64,000 nt of DNA. Source: Duganella aquatilis (GTDB lineage: Bacteria; Pseudomonadota; Gammaproteobacteria; Burkholderiales; Burkholderiaceae_D). Shown piece after piece: positions 48,677 to 58,371 of the stretch. Numbering within the stretch: position 1 is the stretch's first letter; the number at the start of each line of letters is the position of its first letter. Position numbers and translations under genes: made by a program. Below the pieces are notes generated by a model. It did not search any database. It saw only the letters and a program-made list of their open reading frames with translations, and had not been told where the DNA came from. The DNA lies in assembly GCF_009674565.1 (NCBI RefSeq), contig NZ_WKJL01000005.1, positions 124,001 to 188,000 on the forward strand, given 5' to 3'.

Positions 48677-49843
48677 ATGGCTGAAATGGCTGAAATGGCT
48701 GACGCCGCGCGCCGCATTGCCCACATCGACATGGATGCGTTTTTCGCATCGGTCGAGCTGTTGCGTTATCCGCAGCTGCGCGGCCAGCCGGTGGTGATCG
48801 GCGGCCGTGGCTACGATCCCGAGCAGCGCGAGGACGGTTCCTACGTCTTCAAGCGCCTGCGCGACTATGTCGGTCGGGGCGTGATCACCACCGCCACCTA
48901 CGAGGCGCGCGCCTTCGGCGTCGGTTCGGCCATGGGCATGATGAAGGCGGCCAAGCTGGCGCCGGACGCCATCCTGCTGCCGGCCAACTTCGACGCCTAC
49001 CGCCACTACTCGCGGCTGTTCAAGGACACCGTGGCCGCCATCGCGCCGGACATCGAGGACCGCGGCATCGATGAAATCTACGCCGACCTGACCGACGTGC
49101 CCGGCGAAACGCATGAGCTGGCCACGCGCATCAAGCAGGCCGTGCACGCGGCCACCGGGCTGACCTGTTCGGTGGGCGTCACGCCCAACAAGCTGCTGTC
49201 GAAGATCTGCTCGGACCTGGACAAGCCCAACGGCCTGACCGTGCTGGGCTTTGAAGATATCCCGGCGCGCATCTGGCCGCTGAATGTGCGCAAGGTCAAC
49301 GGCATCGGCCCCAAGGCCACCGCCAAGCTGGCCTCGCTGGGCATCGAAACCGTGGGCCAGCTGGCGCTGGCCGACCAGGGCCTGCTGCAGGATTATTTCG
49401 GCGCGCATTACGCCGCGTGGCTGGCGCGCGTGGCGCACGGCATCGACGAGCGCGAGATTTCCACCAGCCGCGAAAGCAAGTCGATCTCGCGCGAGACCAC
49501 CTTCGAGCGCGACCTGCATGCGCGCCAGGACCGCGCCACGCTGTCGGGCATTCTGGTCACGCTGTGCGAGCGGCTGGCGGACGACCTGAAGCGCAAGGGC
49601 TACGTCAGCCGCACCATCAGCATCAAGCTGCGCTACGACGATTTCCAGATCGTCAGCCGCAACGTGACGCTGCCGCAGTCGGTGGCCGAGCCGGCCGCCA
49701 TCCTGCAGGCGGCGCGCGAATGTTTAAAACGGGTGCCGCTGCAACGCAAGCTGCGCCTGCTGGGCGTGCGCGCCAGCACGCTCGAACCTCCCGGCGCCAT
49801 GGCGCGCACGCCACAGCCGGTGCAAGGCGATCTATTCGCCTGA
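48677..49843 (+). CDS. dinB: DNA polymerase IV (DinB)
   Basis: DinB is an error-prone Y-family polymerase for lesion bypass. The 388-residue protein has the catalytic acidic residues in [14 protein letters not shown] (near residues 16-29) and Asp132-Glu133 ([10 protein letters not shown]), with a helix-hairpin-helix region [16 protein letters not shown]. Its extreme C-terminus QGDLFA resembles a clamp-binding peptide. The first nine codons contain three in-frame ATGs spaced 9 bp apart by a direct repeat (MAEMAEMAD). Because the LexA box lies so close, the third ATG (48695) may be the true start. Confidence 0.94.
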   Translation: MAEMAEMADAARRIAHIDMDAFFASVELLRYPQLRGQPVVIGGRGYDPEQREDGSYVFKRLRDYVGRGVITTATYEARAFGVGSAMGMMKAAKLAPDAILLPANFDAYRHYSRLFKDTVAAIAPDIEDRGIDEIYADLTDVPGETHELATRIKQAVHAATGLTCSVGVTPNKLLSKICSDLDKPNGLTVLGFEDIPARIWPLNVRKVNGIGPKATAKLASLGIETVGQLALADQGLLQDYFGAHYAAWLARVAHGIDEREISTSRESKSISRETTFERDLHARQDRATLSGILVTLCERLADDLKRKGYVSRTISIKLRYDDFQIVSRNVTLPQSVAEPAAILQAARECLKRVPLQRKLRLLGVRASTLEPPGAMARTPQPVQGDLFA

Positions 49844-49914
49844 GCCCGTGCGGTGCGTCAGCGTGTAAAATGGCGCTCCTTTTGCAAATCTCCGAAACAA
49901 GGCCTGTCAACTTT

Positions 49915-50811
49915 ATGTGGTTCAAGAATCTACAGATTTACCGTCTGCCGGCCCCTTGGGCCTACACTCCCGAACAACTGGAAGAAGCGCTGTCCTCGAA
50001 CGCCTTCACGCCGGCCAGCAGCAATGAATTGCTGCGCCAGGGCTGGGACAAGCCGCGTCCTAACGGCGGCCTGGTCCACGTGGTCAACAAGCAGATGCTG
50101 ATCCTGCTGGGCACCGAGAAGAAACTGCTGCCGGCCACCGTGATCAACCAGGTGGCCAAGGCGCGCGCCGCCGAAATGGAAGAAGCCCAGGGCTTCGCAC
50201 CGGGCAAGAAAGCCATGAAGGAACTGAAGGAACGCGTGGCCGACGAACTGCTGCCGCGCGCCTTCTCGATCCGCGGCAACGTCTGGACCTGGATCGATCC
50301 GGTCAACGGCTGGCTGGTGGTGGACGCCGCCAGCCCGGCCAAGGCCGACGAAGTCATCAAGCTGCTGCTGAAGGCGGTCGACCGCATGCCGCTGGAAAGC
50401 CTGCGCGTGCAGCGCTCGCCGGTGGGCGTGATGACCGAATGGCTGCAGACCGACGAAGCGCCGGCCGGCTTCACGGTCGACATGGACACCGAGCTGCGCG
50501 CCACCGGCGAGAGCAAGGCGGCGGTACGCTACGTCAAGCACTCGCTGGACCCGGAAGAAGTGCGCCGCCACATCGCGGCCGGCAAGCAGTGCACCCGCCT
50601 GGCCATGACCTGGGACAGCAAGATTTCCTTCGTGCTGACCGAATCGCTGGCGATCAAGGGCGTCAAGCCGCTGGACGTGCTGGACGAAAAAGACGCCGGC
50701 GTGCGCAACGACGACGAACGCTTCGACGGCGATTTCATGCTGATGACGGGCGAGCTGGCCAAGCTGATGGCCGACGTGGTGGAAGCCCTGGGCGGTGAAG
50801 CCAAGGCTTGA
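49915..50811 (+). CDS. rdgC: Recombination-associated protein RdgC
   Basis: RdgC is a ring-shaped, sequence-nonspecific DNA-binding protein that restrains RecA. The 298-residue product begins [26 protein letters not shown], the family N-terminus, and continues with [28 protein letters not shown] and [21 protein letters not shown] 49915 is chosen over upstream in-frame codons lying within dinB. It follows dinB by 71 bp and may be expressed with it. Confidence 0.95.
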   Translation: MWFKNLQIYRLPAPWAYTPEQLEEALSSNAFTPASSNELLRQGWDKPRPNGGLVHVVNKQMLILLGTEKKLLPATVINQVAKARAAEMEEAQGFAPGKKAMKELKERVADELLPRAFSIRGNVWTWIDPVNGWLVVDAASPAKADEVIKLLLKAVDRMPLESLRVQRSPVGVMTEWLQTDEAPAGFTVDMDTELRATGESKAAVRYVKHSLDPEEVRRHIAAGKQCTRLAMTWDSKISFVLTESLAIKGVKPLDVLDEKDAGVRNDDERFDGDFMLMTGELAKLMADVVEALGGEAKA

Positions 50812-50836
50812 ACCTGAAATTACTTGCCGTTAAAGT

Positions 50837-50876
50837 AAAAATGCCGTGAAGTCGTTGATTTCGCGGCATTTTTTTT
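50837..50876 (+). terminator. Rho-independent terminator of rdgC
   Basis: AAAAATGCCGTGAA pairs with TTTCGCGGCATTTTT (one G-U) around a short loop and is followed by more T residues, 25 bp after the stop. Confidence 0.88.
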
Positions 50877-50965
50877 GACTGTTGGTGAAAAATTTCTGCA
50901 TTGCCACGAAGAAAGTAAGAGAAATTCTGCTATAGTGAAAAGTCTTATCAAAAGAGGAACTTCCT

Positions 50966-53900
50966 ATGAGCGGGCCCATTGGACTGACTACCCAGCAGAT
51001 CGCCAATCTGACCTCGCAGCAACTGGCGGCCTGGACCACTGATGATATCGCCGCGCTGACCCTGGCCCAGGTGCCGGCGCTCAAGCCCGCCGTGCTGAAC
51101 GCGGCCAGCAGCGCCACCACCGCGCTGATGGCCGCGCTGTCCGCCGACCAGATCGCCGCGCTGAGCACCGCCCAGGTGGCGGCGCTGGGCACGCGCGCCT
51201 TCACCAGCCTGGCGCCGGGAGCGATTGCCTCGTTTGAAACCGCCGACATCGGTGCCCTGAGCACCGCCAACATCGCCGCGCTGGAAACCGCCGACATCGC
51301 GCTGATGCTGGACCCGCAATTCGCCGCGCTGAAAGGCGCCCAGCTGGCCGCCTTTTCCACCGCCGACATCCGCGCCATGCGCGACACCGGTTTCGCCCAG
51401 CTGACCACGCAGGCCGTGGCGGCGCTGGCCAGCCAGCAGATCGCCGTCCTGACCGCCGCCCAGACCGTGGCGCTGACCACCCGCCAGGCTGCGGTCTGGA
51501 ACTCGGCGCAGCTGGCGGCGCTGTCCAGCGCCAATCTGGCGGTGCTGGAAGCGGAAGACCTGGGCGCCATGAAAACCGCCGCCATCGCCGGCCTGTCGAC
51601 CCACCAGGTCGGCCTGCTGTCGCTCGACCAGCTGGGCGGCATGAGCAGCGCCCAGTTTGCCGCGCTGAGCACCAGCCAGGTGGCGGCGCTGAGCAACGCG
51701 GCGCTGGCCAGCCTGGTCACTGCCGACTTGGCCGCCTTGAGCACCGCCGCCGTGGCGCAGCTGTCCACCGCCGCGCTGGCGCAACTGAGCAGCGACCAGA
51801 TCCGCGCCTTCACCACCCAGCAGATCCTGGCGCTCGGCAGCGCCCAGATCGCCGGCCTCGACAGCGACCAGCTGGCCAATCTGCGCACCGCGCAGCTGGC
51901 GGTGCTGGGTTCGCGCCAGGTGGCCGGACTGTCGCTGGACGATATCGGCGCGCTGGACGGGGGCGACCTGCCTTACCTGAGCACGGCTGCGGTCGGCGCG
52001 CTGACCTCGGCGCAGTTCAGCGTGCTGGGCGGTGCCGACTTCAGCGCCCTCGCCAGCCTGACCACGGCGCAGATGGCGGCGCTGCGCACCAGCACCCTGG
52101 CCGCGCTGAGCGCCGGCCAGGCCGCCGTGCTGGGCACGCGCCAGGTCGCCGCCCTCAGCAGCGCCCAGGTCAGCGTGCTGTCGGCCGCCGCCATGCAGGC
52201 GTTGCCGGCCGCCGATCTCGGCGCGCTGCGCACCAATGCGGTGGCCGCGCTGTCGACCCAGCAACTGGCGGCGCTGACCAGCGAGCAGCTGGGCGCCTTC
52301 ACCAGCGCCCAGTTCTCGGCCCTGGGCAGCCGCCAGCTGGCGGCGATCAGCAGCGACACCTTGGCCGGCCTGAGCAGTTCGTCGCTGGCGGCGCTGAGCA
52401 CCAGCGCTGTCTCGCAACTGAGTCCATCCCTGCTGGCGGCGCTGAGCGTGGCGCAGATCGCCGGCTTCAGCTCGCGCCAGCTGTCCGCGCTGAGTTCGGC
52501 GCAGATGGCGGCCTTCGACGAGAGCCAGGTGGCGTCGCTGAGCACCGCGCAGATCGTCGGCCTGGGCAGCACGCAGATCGTCGCCCTGAGCGACAGCGAC
52601 GTCGCCGCGCTGAGCACGCGCGCGCTGCGGGCGCTGGGCACCGGCGCCATCGCTGCGCTGGGCTCGAACCAGCTGGCCGCCATTGGCGGCTTCGACAACG
52701 GCGCCTCGTTTGCCGCGCTCACCACGGCGCAGATCGCCGCGCTGCGCACCGGCGCGCTGAGCGCCATCACCAACGACCAGGTCATCGCGCTGACCACGGC
52801 CCAGGCCGCCGCACTGAGCAGCAGCCAGGTCGCCGCCATGCCCGGCGCGATGCTGGCGTCGCTGGACACCGCCGACCTGGCGGCCTTGAAGACCAGCGTC
52901 ATCGCCAGCCTCAACACGGCGCAGCTGGCGCTGCTCGGCAGCGACCAGGTCACGGCGCTGACCACCGCCCAGGCCGGCGCGTTGACGTCGAGCCAGGTGG
53001 CCGCGCTGACGGCCGAGAGCCTGGCCGGCCTGCAAAGCGCCGACCTGGGCGCGCTGGCCACCGCCGCCATCGCCGGCTTCGACAGCGATACCCTGGCGGC
53101 CCTGAACACCGCGCAGTTGAGCGGCCTGGCCACGCGCCAGATCGCCGTGCTGAACAGCAGCCAGCTGAACGCCCTGAGCACCGAACAACTCGCCAGCCTG
53201 CGTTCGGCGCAGGTGGCCGCGCTGAACTCGCGCCAGATCACCGGGCTGAGCGTCGATGCCGTGGCCGCCCTCAGCAGCACCGGCGTGGCCGCGCTGAGCA
53301 CCGCCGCGATTGCCGCACTGAGCGCGCCGCAGCTGGGCGCGCTGCAACTCGACGTCCAGGCCTTGAGCACCACCCAGATCGCCGCGCTGCGCACCAGCGC
53401 GCTGCTGGGCCTGACCGTCGACGAAGTGGTGGCGCTGAGCACGCGCCAGGTCGCGGCCCTGAGCAGCAGCCAGGTGCGGGCCCTGCAGACCGAGGTGTTG
53501 CACGCGATGGAGGCGGCCGACTTTGCCGCCCTGCGCACCGCCGCCATCGCCGCGCTGAGCAGCGACCAGATCGGCGCACTCAACAGCGACCAGCTGAGCG
53601 CCATGACGCCGGCGCAGTTCGCCGCGCTCAGCTCGGCCCAGCTCAACGCCCTGCCGACCGACTCGATCGCCGGCTTCTCCAGCGACAGCCTGGCCGCGCT
53701 GGGACCGGGCTTCCTCGCCACCATGTCGGCGGAGACCATCGCCAGCCTGAACGCGGCGCAACTGAGTTCGCTGACCTCGCAACAATTCGGCGTCTTCAGC
53801 AGCGCCCAGCTGGCGGCGCTGAGCGCGGAGCAGGTGACCTTCCTCGGCAGCAAGCAGATCGTCGGCCTCAGCACGCGCAGCCTGGCGGGCCTGAACGCCG

Positions 53901-56900
53901 AAGACATCGCCGCCCTCGGCAGCGACAGCCTGCGCGCGCTGAGCAGCAGCATGCTTCAGGCGCTGAACACGGCGCAGCTGGCGGCGCTGGGCGCCAATCC
54001 CGATGGCAACCTGTTCGGCACCCTGAGCACCGCACAGATCGGTTCGCTGAGCACGCGCGTCATCAGCCAGCTGACCACCGACCAGATCGTCGCGCTGAGC
54101 ACCGCCCAGGCCGCCGTGCTGAGCAGCACGCAGCTGCGCGCGCTGACCACCAGCGACATCGTGGCGCTGGAGACGGCCGACCTGGCCGCGCTGCGCACCG
54201 CCGTGCTGAGCACGCTGACCACGCTGCAGGTGGCCACGCTCAGCAGCGAACAGGTGACGGCGCTGACCAGCGCCCAGATCGCCGCGCTGACCGCCGCCCA
54301 GTTCTCCGCGCTGAGTTCGGATGGCGTGCAGGGCCTGGCGCTGTCCGATATTCCCGTGCTCAACACCGGCGTCATCGCCGGCATGGGCACGCGCGCGCTG
54401 GCCGCGCTCAGCACCGAACAGGTCGCCGCGCTGGCGACGCGCCAGATCGCCGTACTGGGCACCGCGCAGCTGAACGCGCTGACCAGCGACCAGATGCTCA
54501 ACCTGCAATCGGCGCAGATCGCCGCGCTCAGCTCGGCGCAGGTGGGCGGCTTGTCGCTGCGCGAAATCGCCGCCATCAATCCCGACCTGCTGGTGGCGCT
54601 GAAAACCTCCGCCATCGCCGCGCTGAATTCCGCGCAGCTCAGCGTGCTGGGCAACGATCCCTTCGGCAGCGGCGAGACCGCGATCGCGGCGCTGACCACG
54701 GCGCAGATCGCCGCGCTGCGCACGGCGGCGCTGGCCGGGCTGCGGGTGCAGCAGGCGGCGGCGCTGAGCTCCGACCAGGTGGGCGCGCTCAACAGCGCGC
54801 AGCTGGGCGCCTTGTCGAACGCCGATGTCGGCGCCTTCGACCTGGAAGACATCGTGGCGCTGAAAACCAGCACCATCCGCGGCCTGTCGTCGGGCCAGCT
54901 GTCCGGCCTCAGCGGCGATCAGTTCGGCGTGCTCAGCACCAGCCAGTTCGCCGCCCTGGGCAGCGGCGCCATGCGCGGCCTGACCGGCGCGCAGGCGGTG
55001 GCGATCACCGTCGAGCAGGCCAGCGTGATGACCAGCAGCCAGCTGTCGGCGCTGTCGCTGGGCGCCATCGGCCAGCTGGAAGGGGAAGATGTCGCGGCGC
55101 TGCGCACCAGCACCATCACCGGCCTGACCTCGGCGCAGATGACGGCGGTGACCGCCGCGCAACTGGCGGCGCTGTCGACCGCGCAGGTGGCGGTGCTCAA
55201 CAGCGCGCAGGTGGGGGCGCTGTCGGCCGCCAACGTCATCAGCCTGTCGGGCGAGGACCTGGCGGCGCTGAGCACCGCCGCGATCAGCGCGCTGAATACC
55301 GCCGGCCTGTCGCAGCTGAACGGTGACCAGATTCTGAGCCTGACCACGCGCCAGATCGCCAGCCTGACTTCGCGCCAGATCAGCGCGCTGCAGGCGTCGC
55401 AAGTGACCGCGCTGAGCGCGGAACAGGTGGCGGCGCTCAACGTGCGCCAGATCGGCGGCCTGTCGCAGGCCGACATCATCGCCCTCGACAGCGACGTCGG
55501 CGCGCTGAGCACGCAGGCGGTGGCGGCGCTGACGGCGTCGCAGATCGGCGCGCTGGGCATGGCCGGCAACGGCACGGCCGGCAATTTCGGCCTGATCACC
55601 ACGGCGCAGATCGCCGCCATCGCCACGCTGGCGCTGCAATTCCTCAATGCCGCGCAGTTGCAGGCCTTCAGCAGCGAGCAGGTCGGCGCGCTGAACCCGG
55701 CGCAGATCAAGGCGTTCTCGCCGACCTTCCTGTCGACCTTGAACGGCGCGCAGCTGGCCGGTCTGACCACGGCCCAGATGAGCGCCCTGAGCACGGCCCA
55801 GCTGGGCGGCATGAAACCGGCCCAGTTCGCGACCTTGAGCGCGGCCCAGGTGCATGCGCTGACGGCGGCGCAGTTCGCCAGCCTGACGGTGGACGACATC
55901 GCCGCGCTGAGCAACGAGGCGCTGGCGGCGGTCAGCGTGGCGGCGATCGCCGGCCTGACGCCGGAGCAGCTGAACGCGCTGGGCGGCAAGGGCCAGGGCA
56001 TCGCGGCCCTGAGCGCGGCGCAGATCGCGGCGCTGAGCACCAAGGCCATCGCCGCCCTCAGCACGGCGCAGGCGGTGACGTTGACGGTGACCCAGGCGGC
56101 GGCGCTGAGCGCGGCCCAGGTCGGCGCCATGCCGCTGACCGTGGTGGGCGCGTTGGACGCCGACGATATCGCGGTACTGAAACCGGCGGTGGTGGGCGCG
56201 CTCAAGACCCATCAGCTGCTGGCGCTGAAGAGCGACCAGATCGCCGCGCTGAGCGCCGACCAGGTGGCGGCGCTGGGCAGCGCGCAGCTGGCGGCGATGG
56301 CGGCCACGCAGGTGGTGTACCTGGACCCGAACGACGTGGCGGTCATCAACCCGGTGCTGCTGAACGCCGCCGCGCGCGACGGCAACCTGCTGGCGGCGCT
56401 GAACACCGCGCAATTGCAGGCGATGACGGTGGCGCAGTTCGGCGCGCTGAACTCGTCGGCCATCGCGCGCCTGCTGCCGTCGTCGCTGGCGGCGCTGGAA
56501 GCGATCGACGTCGCCGCCCTGAGCACCGGCGTCATCAGCGCGCTGAGCGACGCCCAGCTGCTGGCGCTGACCGTGCGCCAGATCTCGGCGCTGACGCTGA
56601 CCCAGGTGGCGGCGCTGACGCCGCGCGACAACGTCAACCAGTTCACCAGCGGCCAGATGGCGGCCTTCTCCGGCGCCCAGCTGGCGGCGATGAGTACGGC
56701 GCTGATCGCCGACCTCAGCCCCGACAACCTGCGCGCCATCGAAGTGGCGGACATCGCCAGCCTCGGCACGCGCCAGATCCGCGCGCTGACGCCGTTCCAG
56801 ATGGCGGCGCTGACCAACGCCCAGCTGACGCAGCTGACCACGGCGCAGACCCATGCGATGACGGCGACGCAGTACAACACCATGTCGGCGGCGCAGCAGG

Positions 56901-57685
56901 CGGTCTTCACGGCCGAGCAGAAAGCGGCGATGACCTTCGTCACGCCGCTGGTGCTGGACCTGGACGGCAACGGCGTGCGCACGCTGGGGCTGGAAGCCGG
57001 CGTGCGCTTCGACCTGGCGGCCAGCGGCGAGCAGCGCGCCACCGGCTGGGTCGGTTCCGGCGACGGCCTGCTGGCGCTGGACCGCAACCATGACGGCGTC
57101 ATCAACGACGGCAGCGAACTGTTCGGCTCGGCCACCAGGCTGGCGGACGGCAGCACCGCCGCCAACGGTTACGTGGCGCTGGCGGCGATGGACAGCAATG
57201 GCGATGGCGTGATCGACGCCAAGGACGCGCAATACGGCGACCTGCGCGTGTGGGTGGACGCGGATGCCGACGGCGTCAGCCAGGCAAGCGAGCTGAAGAC
57301 GCTGGCCGAGCTGCACATCACCAGCCTCAAGCTGGACGCGCAGCGCGGCGGCGCCACCGACAATGGCAACCTGATCGGCATGACCTCGACCTACACCACG
57401 GACGACGGCGCGTCGCACGCGGCGGCCGACGTCTGGTTCGCGCAGGGACTGAGCGGCAAGGTCAGCGGCATGGCGCAAGCCTTGTCGGCGTTTGCCGGCG
57501 ACGGCGGCAGCGGCGGCGCGGCGGCGAGCGGACAGCTGGCGTCGCACACCGCGCGCCTGGCCGAAGCGCTGCATCAATACAGCGCCGCACCGCTGAGCGC
57601 CGGCGCGGCCCATGCGGAGCACGACACGCTGCGCCTCAAAGCGCTGCAATCCGCCGCCGCCCAGGGCCTGCTGGCGGCCCGTTAA
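50966..57685 (+). CDS. Giant octapeptide-repeat protein with C-terminal calcium-binding-like domain
   Basis: This 2239-residue protein is built, from about residue 7 to 1985, of an 8-residue unit of the form L-[ST]-[ST]-x-[QD]-[IVL]-A-[AG] (for example LSTAQVAA), giving well over 200 units encoded by 24-bp DNA periods. Octads are grouped into superblocks of about 220 residues, marked by LTTAQIAALRT near residues 365, 585, 800, 1020 and 1243. The last 250 residues form a different domain with Asp-rich loops LDLDGNG, DRNHDGVINDGSELFG, DSNGDGVID and DADADG, resembling EF-hand or dockerin-like calcium sites seen at the ends of large secreted proteins. No signal peptide, RTX nonapeptides or secretion genes are nearby. 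Function is unknown; adhesin or matrix roles are guesses. Confidence 0.85.
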   Translation: MSGPIGLTTQQIANLTSQQLAAWTTDDIAALTLAQVPALKPAVLNAASSATTALMAALSADQIAALSTAQVAALGTRAFTSLAPGAIASFETADIGALSTANIAALETADIALMLDPQFAALKGAQLAAFSTADIRAMRDTGFAQLTTQAVAALASQQIAVLTAAQTVALTTRQAAVWNSAQLAALSSANLAVLEAEDLGAMKTAAIAGLSTHQVGLLSLDQLGGMSSAQFAALSTSQVAALSNAALASLVTADLAALSTAAVAQLSTAALAQLSSDQIRAFTTQQILALGSAQIAGLDSDQLANLRTAQLAVLGSRQVAGLSLDDIGALDGGDLPYLSTAAVGALTSAQFSVLGGADFSALASLTTAQMAALRTSTLAALSAGQAAVLGTRQVAALSSAQVSVLSAAAMQALPAADLGALRTNAVAALSTQQLAALTSEQLGAFTSAQFSALGSRQLAAISSDTLAGLSSSSLAALSTSAVSQLSPSLLAALSVAQIAGFSSRQLSALSSAQMAAFDESQVASLSTAQIVGLGSTQIVALSDSDVAALSTRALRALGTGAIAALGSNQLAAIGGFDNGASFAALTTAQIAALRTGALSAITNDQVIALTTAQAAALSSSQVAAMPGAMLASLDTADLAALKTSVIASLNTAQLALLGSDQVTALTTAQAGALTSSQVAALTAESLAGLQSADLGALATAAIAGFDSDTLAALNTAQLSGLATRQIAVLNSSQLNALSTEQLASLRSAQVAALNSRQITGLSVDAVAALSSTGVAALSTAAIAALSAPQLGALQLDVQALSTTQIAALRTSALLGLTVDEVVALSTRQVAALSSSQVRALQTEVLHAMEAADFAALRTAAIAALSSDQIGALNSDQLSAMTPAQFAALSSAQLNALPTDSIAGFSSDSLAALGPGFLATMSAETIASLNAAQLSSLTSQQFGVFSSAQLAALSAEQVTFLGSKQIVGLSTRSLAGLNAEDIAALGSDSLRALSSSMLQALNTAQLAALGANPDGNLFGTLSTAQIGSLSTRVISQLTTDQIVALSTAQAAVLSSTQLRALTTSDIVALETADLAALRTAVLSTLTTLQVATLSSEQVTALTSAQIAALTAAQFSALSSDGVQGLALSDIPVLNTGVIAGMGTRALAALSTEQVAALATRQIAVLGTAQLNALTSDQMLNLQSAQIAALSSAQVGGLSLREIAAINPDLLVALKTSAIAALNSAQLSVLGNDPFGSGETAIAALTTAQIAALRTAALAGLRVQQAAALSSDQVGALNSAQLGALSNADVGAFDLEDIVALKTSTIRGLSSGQLSGLSGDQFGVLSTSQFAALGSGAMRGLTGAQAVAITVEQASVMTSSQLSALSLGAIGQLEGEDVAALRTSTITGLTSAQMTAVTAAQLAALSTAQVAVLNSAQVGALSAANVISLSGEDLAALSTAAISALNTAGLSQLNGDQILSLTTRQIASLTSRQISALQASQVTALSAEQVAALNVRQIGGLSQADIIALDSDVGALSTQAVAALTASQIGALGMAGNGTAGNFGLITTAQIAAIATLALQFLNAAQLQAFSSEQVGALNPAQIKAFSPTFLSTLNGAQLAGLTTAQMSALSTAQLGGMKPAQFATLSAAQVHALTAAQFASLTVDDIAALSNEALAAVSVAAIAGLTPEQLNALGGKGQGIAALSAAQIAALSTKAIAALSTAQAVTLTVTQAAALSAAQVGAMPLTVVGALDADDIAVLKPAVVGALKTHQLLALKSDQIAALSADQVAALGSAQLAAMAATQVVYLDPNDVAVINPVLLNAAARDGNLLAALNTAQLQAMTVAQFGALNSSAIARLLPSSLAALEAIDVAALSTGVISALSDAQLLALTVRQISALTLTQVAALTPRDNVNQFTSGQMAAFSGAQLAAMSTALIADLSPDNLRAIEVADIASLGTRQIRALTPFQMAALTNAQLTQLTTAQTHAMTATQYNTMSAAQQAVFTAEQKAAMTFVTPLVLDLDGNGVRTLGLEAGVRFDLAASGEQRATGWVGSGDGLLALDRNHDGVINDGSELFGSATRLADGSTAANGYVALAAMDSNGDGVIDAKDAQYGDLRVWVDADADGVSQASELKTLAELHITSLKLDAQRGGATDNGNLIGMTSTYTTDDGASHAAADVWFAQGLSGKVSGMAQALSAFAGDGGSGGAAASGQLASHTARLAEALHQYSAAPLSAGAAHAEHDTLRLKALQSAAAQGLLAAR
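50984..56920 (+). repeat. 24-bp (octad) coding tandem repeat array with ~660-bp superblocks
   Basis: Units such as CTGAGCACCGCCCAGGTG recur every 24 bp in one reading frame. Larger blocks repeat at 645 to 669 bp (52058, 52718, 53363, 54023, 54692 mark the same LTTAQ/LSTAQ/LSTTQ position). Later parts (from about 55595) are less regular. Confidence 0.8.
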
Positions 57686-57687
57686 AC

Positions 57688-57775
57688 CCGGGGTCAGGTC
57701 CTTCATTTCTACACGAGCTGTGCCGTAGCGCCTGCTACGGCACAGCTCGTGTAGAAATGAAGGACCTGACCCCGG
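57688..57775. repeat. Long perfect palindromic element, copy A
   Basis: Two perfectly complementary 42-nt arms (57688-57729 and 57734-57775) flank a GCCT loop. The outer ends are CCGGGGTCAG / CTGACCCCGG, followed inward after 13 nt by ACACGAGCT. It starts 3 bp after the giant gene's stop and ends 3 bp before the convergent asparaginase stop. There is no T tract, so it is not a typical terminator. It is related to copy B at 62296-62384. Confidence 0.9.
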
Positions 57776-57778
57776 AGC

Positions 57779-58264
57779 TTACAGCGGCTGGAACACGCCG
57801 GCCGCCTTGTTTTTCTGTACATTGTCCCAGGCGAAGATCTGGCCGTTCATGGCGACGTAGACGCCTGGCGGCAGGGTCTGCGCCACGCCGGCCGCAAAGC
57901 CGAGGTTGAACAGGGCGTCGGAGTTGGCGATCTCGTAAGGAATCATGGCGCCGGTCAGCACGATGGTCTTGCCCAGGTTGGCCGGACCGACCACCTGCGC
58001 CGTCTGCGGCATGGTGTCGGTGCCGTGGATGATGACGATGGCTGTTTCCGGCGCCGCCTGGCACGCCGCCAGGATGCGCGCGCGGTCGGCGTCCACCATG
58101 TCCAGCGAATCCATCAAAGGCAGCTGCTCCAGCGCCACATCTATGGTCAGACGGCAACGTTTCAGCAGGTCCGGCACGTGGCTGTCGGCAAAGCCCAGAG
58201 TGCCGTTCAGTTCGTTGTAGTGTTTGTCGAAGGTGCCGCCGGTGGCGAGTATGCGCAGGGTCAT
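57779..58264 (-). CDS. Short asparaginase-domain protein
   Basis: The 161-residue protein corresponds only to the N-terminal domain of L-asparaginases. Thr11 lies in ILATGGTFDKHY, the Thr-Asp pair (82-83) in IIHGTDTMPQT, and a Lys-containing DNVQKNK occurs near 150. Full enzymes are about 330 residues. Since the frame ends cleanly and such short forms occur as a separate family, it is probably a real gene rather than a fragment. Activity on asparagine is not assured. Confidence 0.8.
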   Translation of the reverse strand: MTLRILATGGTFDKHYNELNGTLGFADSHVPDLLKRCRLTIDVALEQLPLMDSLDMVDADRARILAACQAAPETAIVIIHGTDTMPQTAQVVGPANLGKTIVLTGAMIPYEIANSDALFNLGFAAGVAQTLPPGVYVAMNGQIFAWDNVQKNKAAGVFQPL

Positions 58265-58371
58265 GATAAAAGCTCAAGCTGATGAAAAATGATCTGCATC
58301 ATAACCCAAACGCCGGACTGGAAACTTGGGCATACTATGTCTACACTGGTTTCTTTGTTCGTCTGCAGACT

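Noticed and set aside
50984..56920. Possible CRISPR-like repeat array
   Set aside because: The repeats are 24-bp contiguous coding units without unique spacers, and remain in one frame across thousands of bases.
50948..57706. A 2252-codon open frame on the minus strand opposite the octad-repeat gene
   Set aside because: It is a shadow of the GC-rich octad coding repeats: codon bias in the plus-strand gene removes stops on the other strand. The product is a low-complexity Arg/Gln/Gly-rich string, while the plus strand has a good start, ribosome-binding site and a real domain at its end.
57688..57775. Copy A palindrome as an ordinary bidirectional terminator
   Set aside because: The stem lacks a T tract on either strand, is far longer than needed, and shares conserved ends with a second copy elsewhere. 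A mobile or structured element fits better, though some termination cannot be excluded.
57779..58264. Short asparaginase as a truncated pseudogene
   Set aside because: The frame has a clean start and stop and the key Thr and Thr-Asp residues, and no remnant of the second domain follows. A genuine short family member is more likely.
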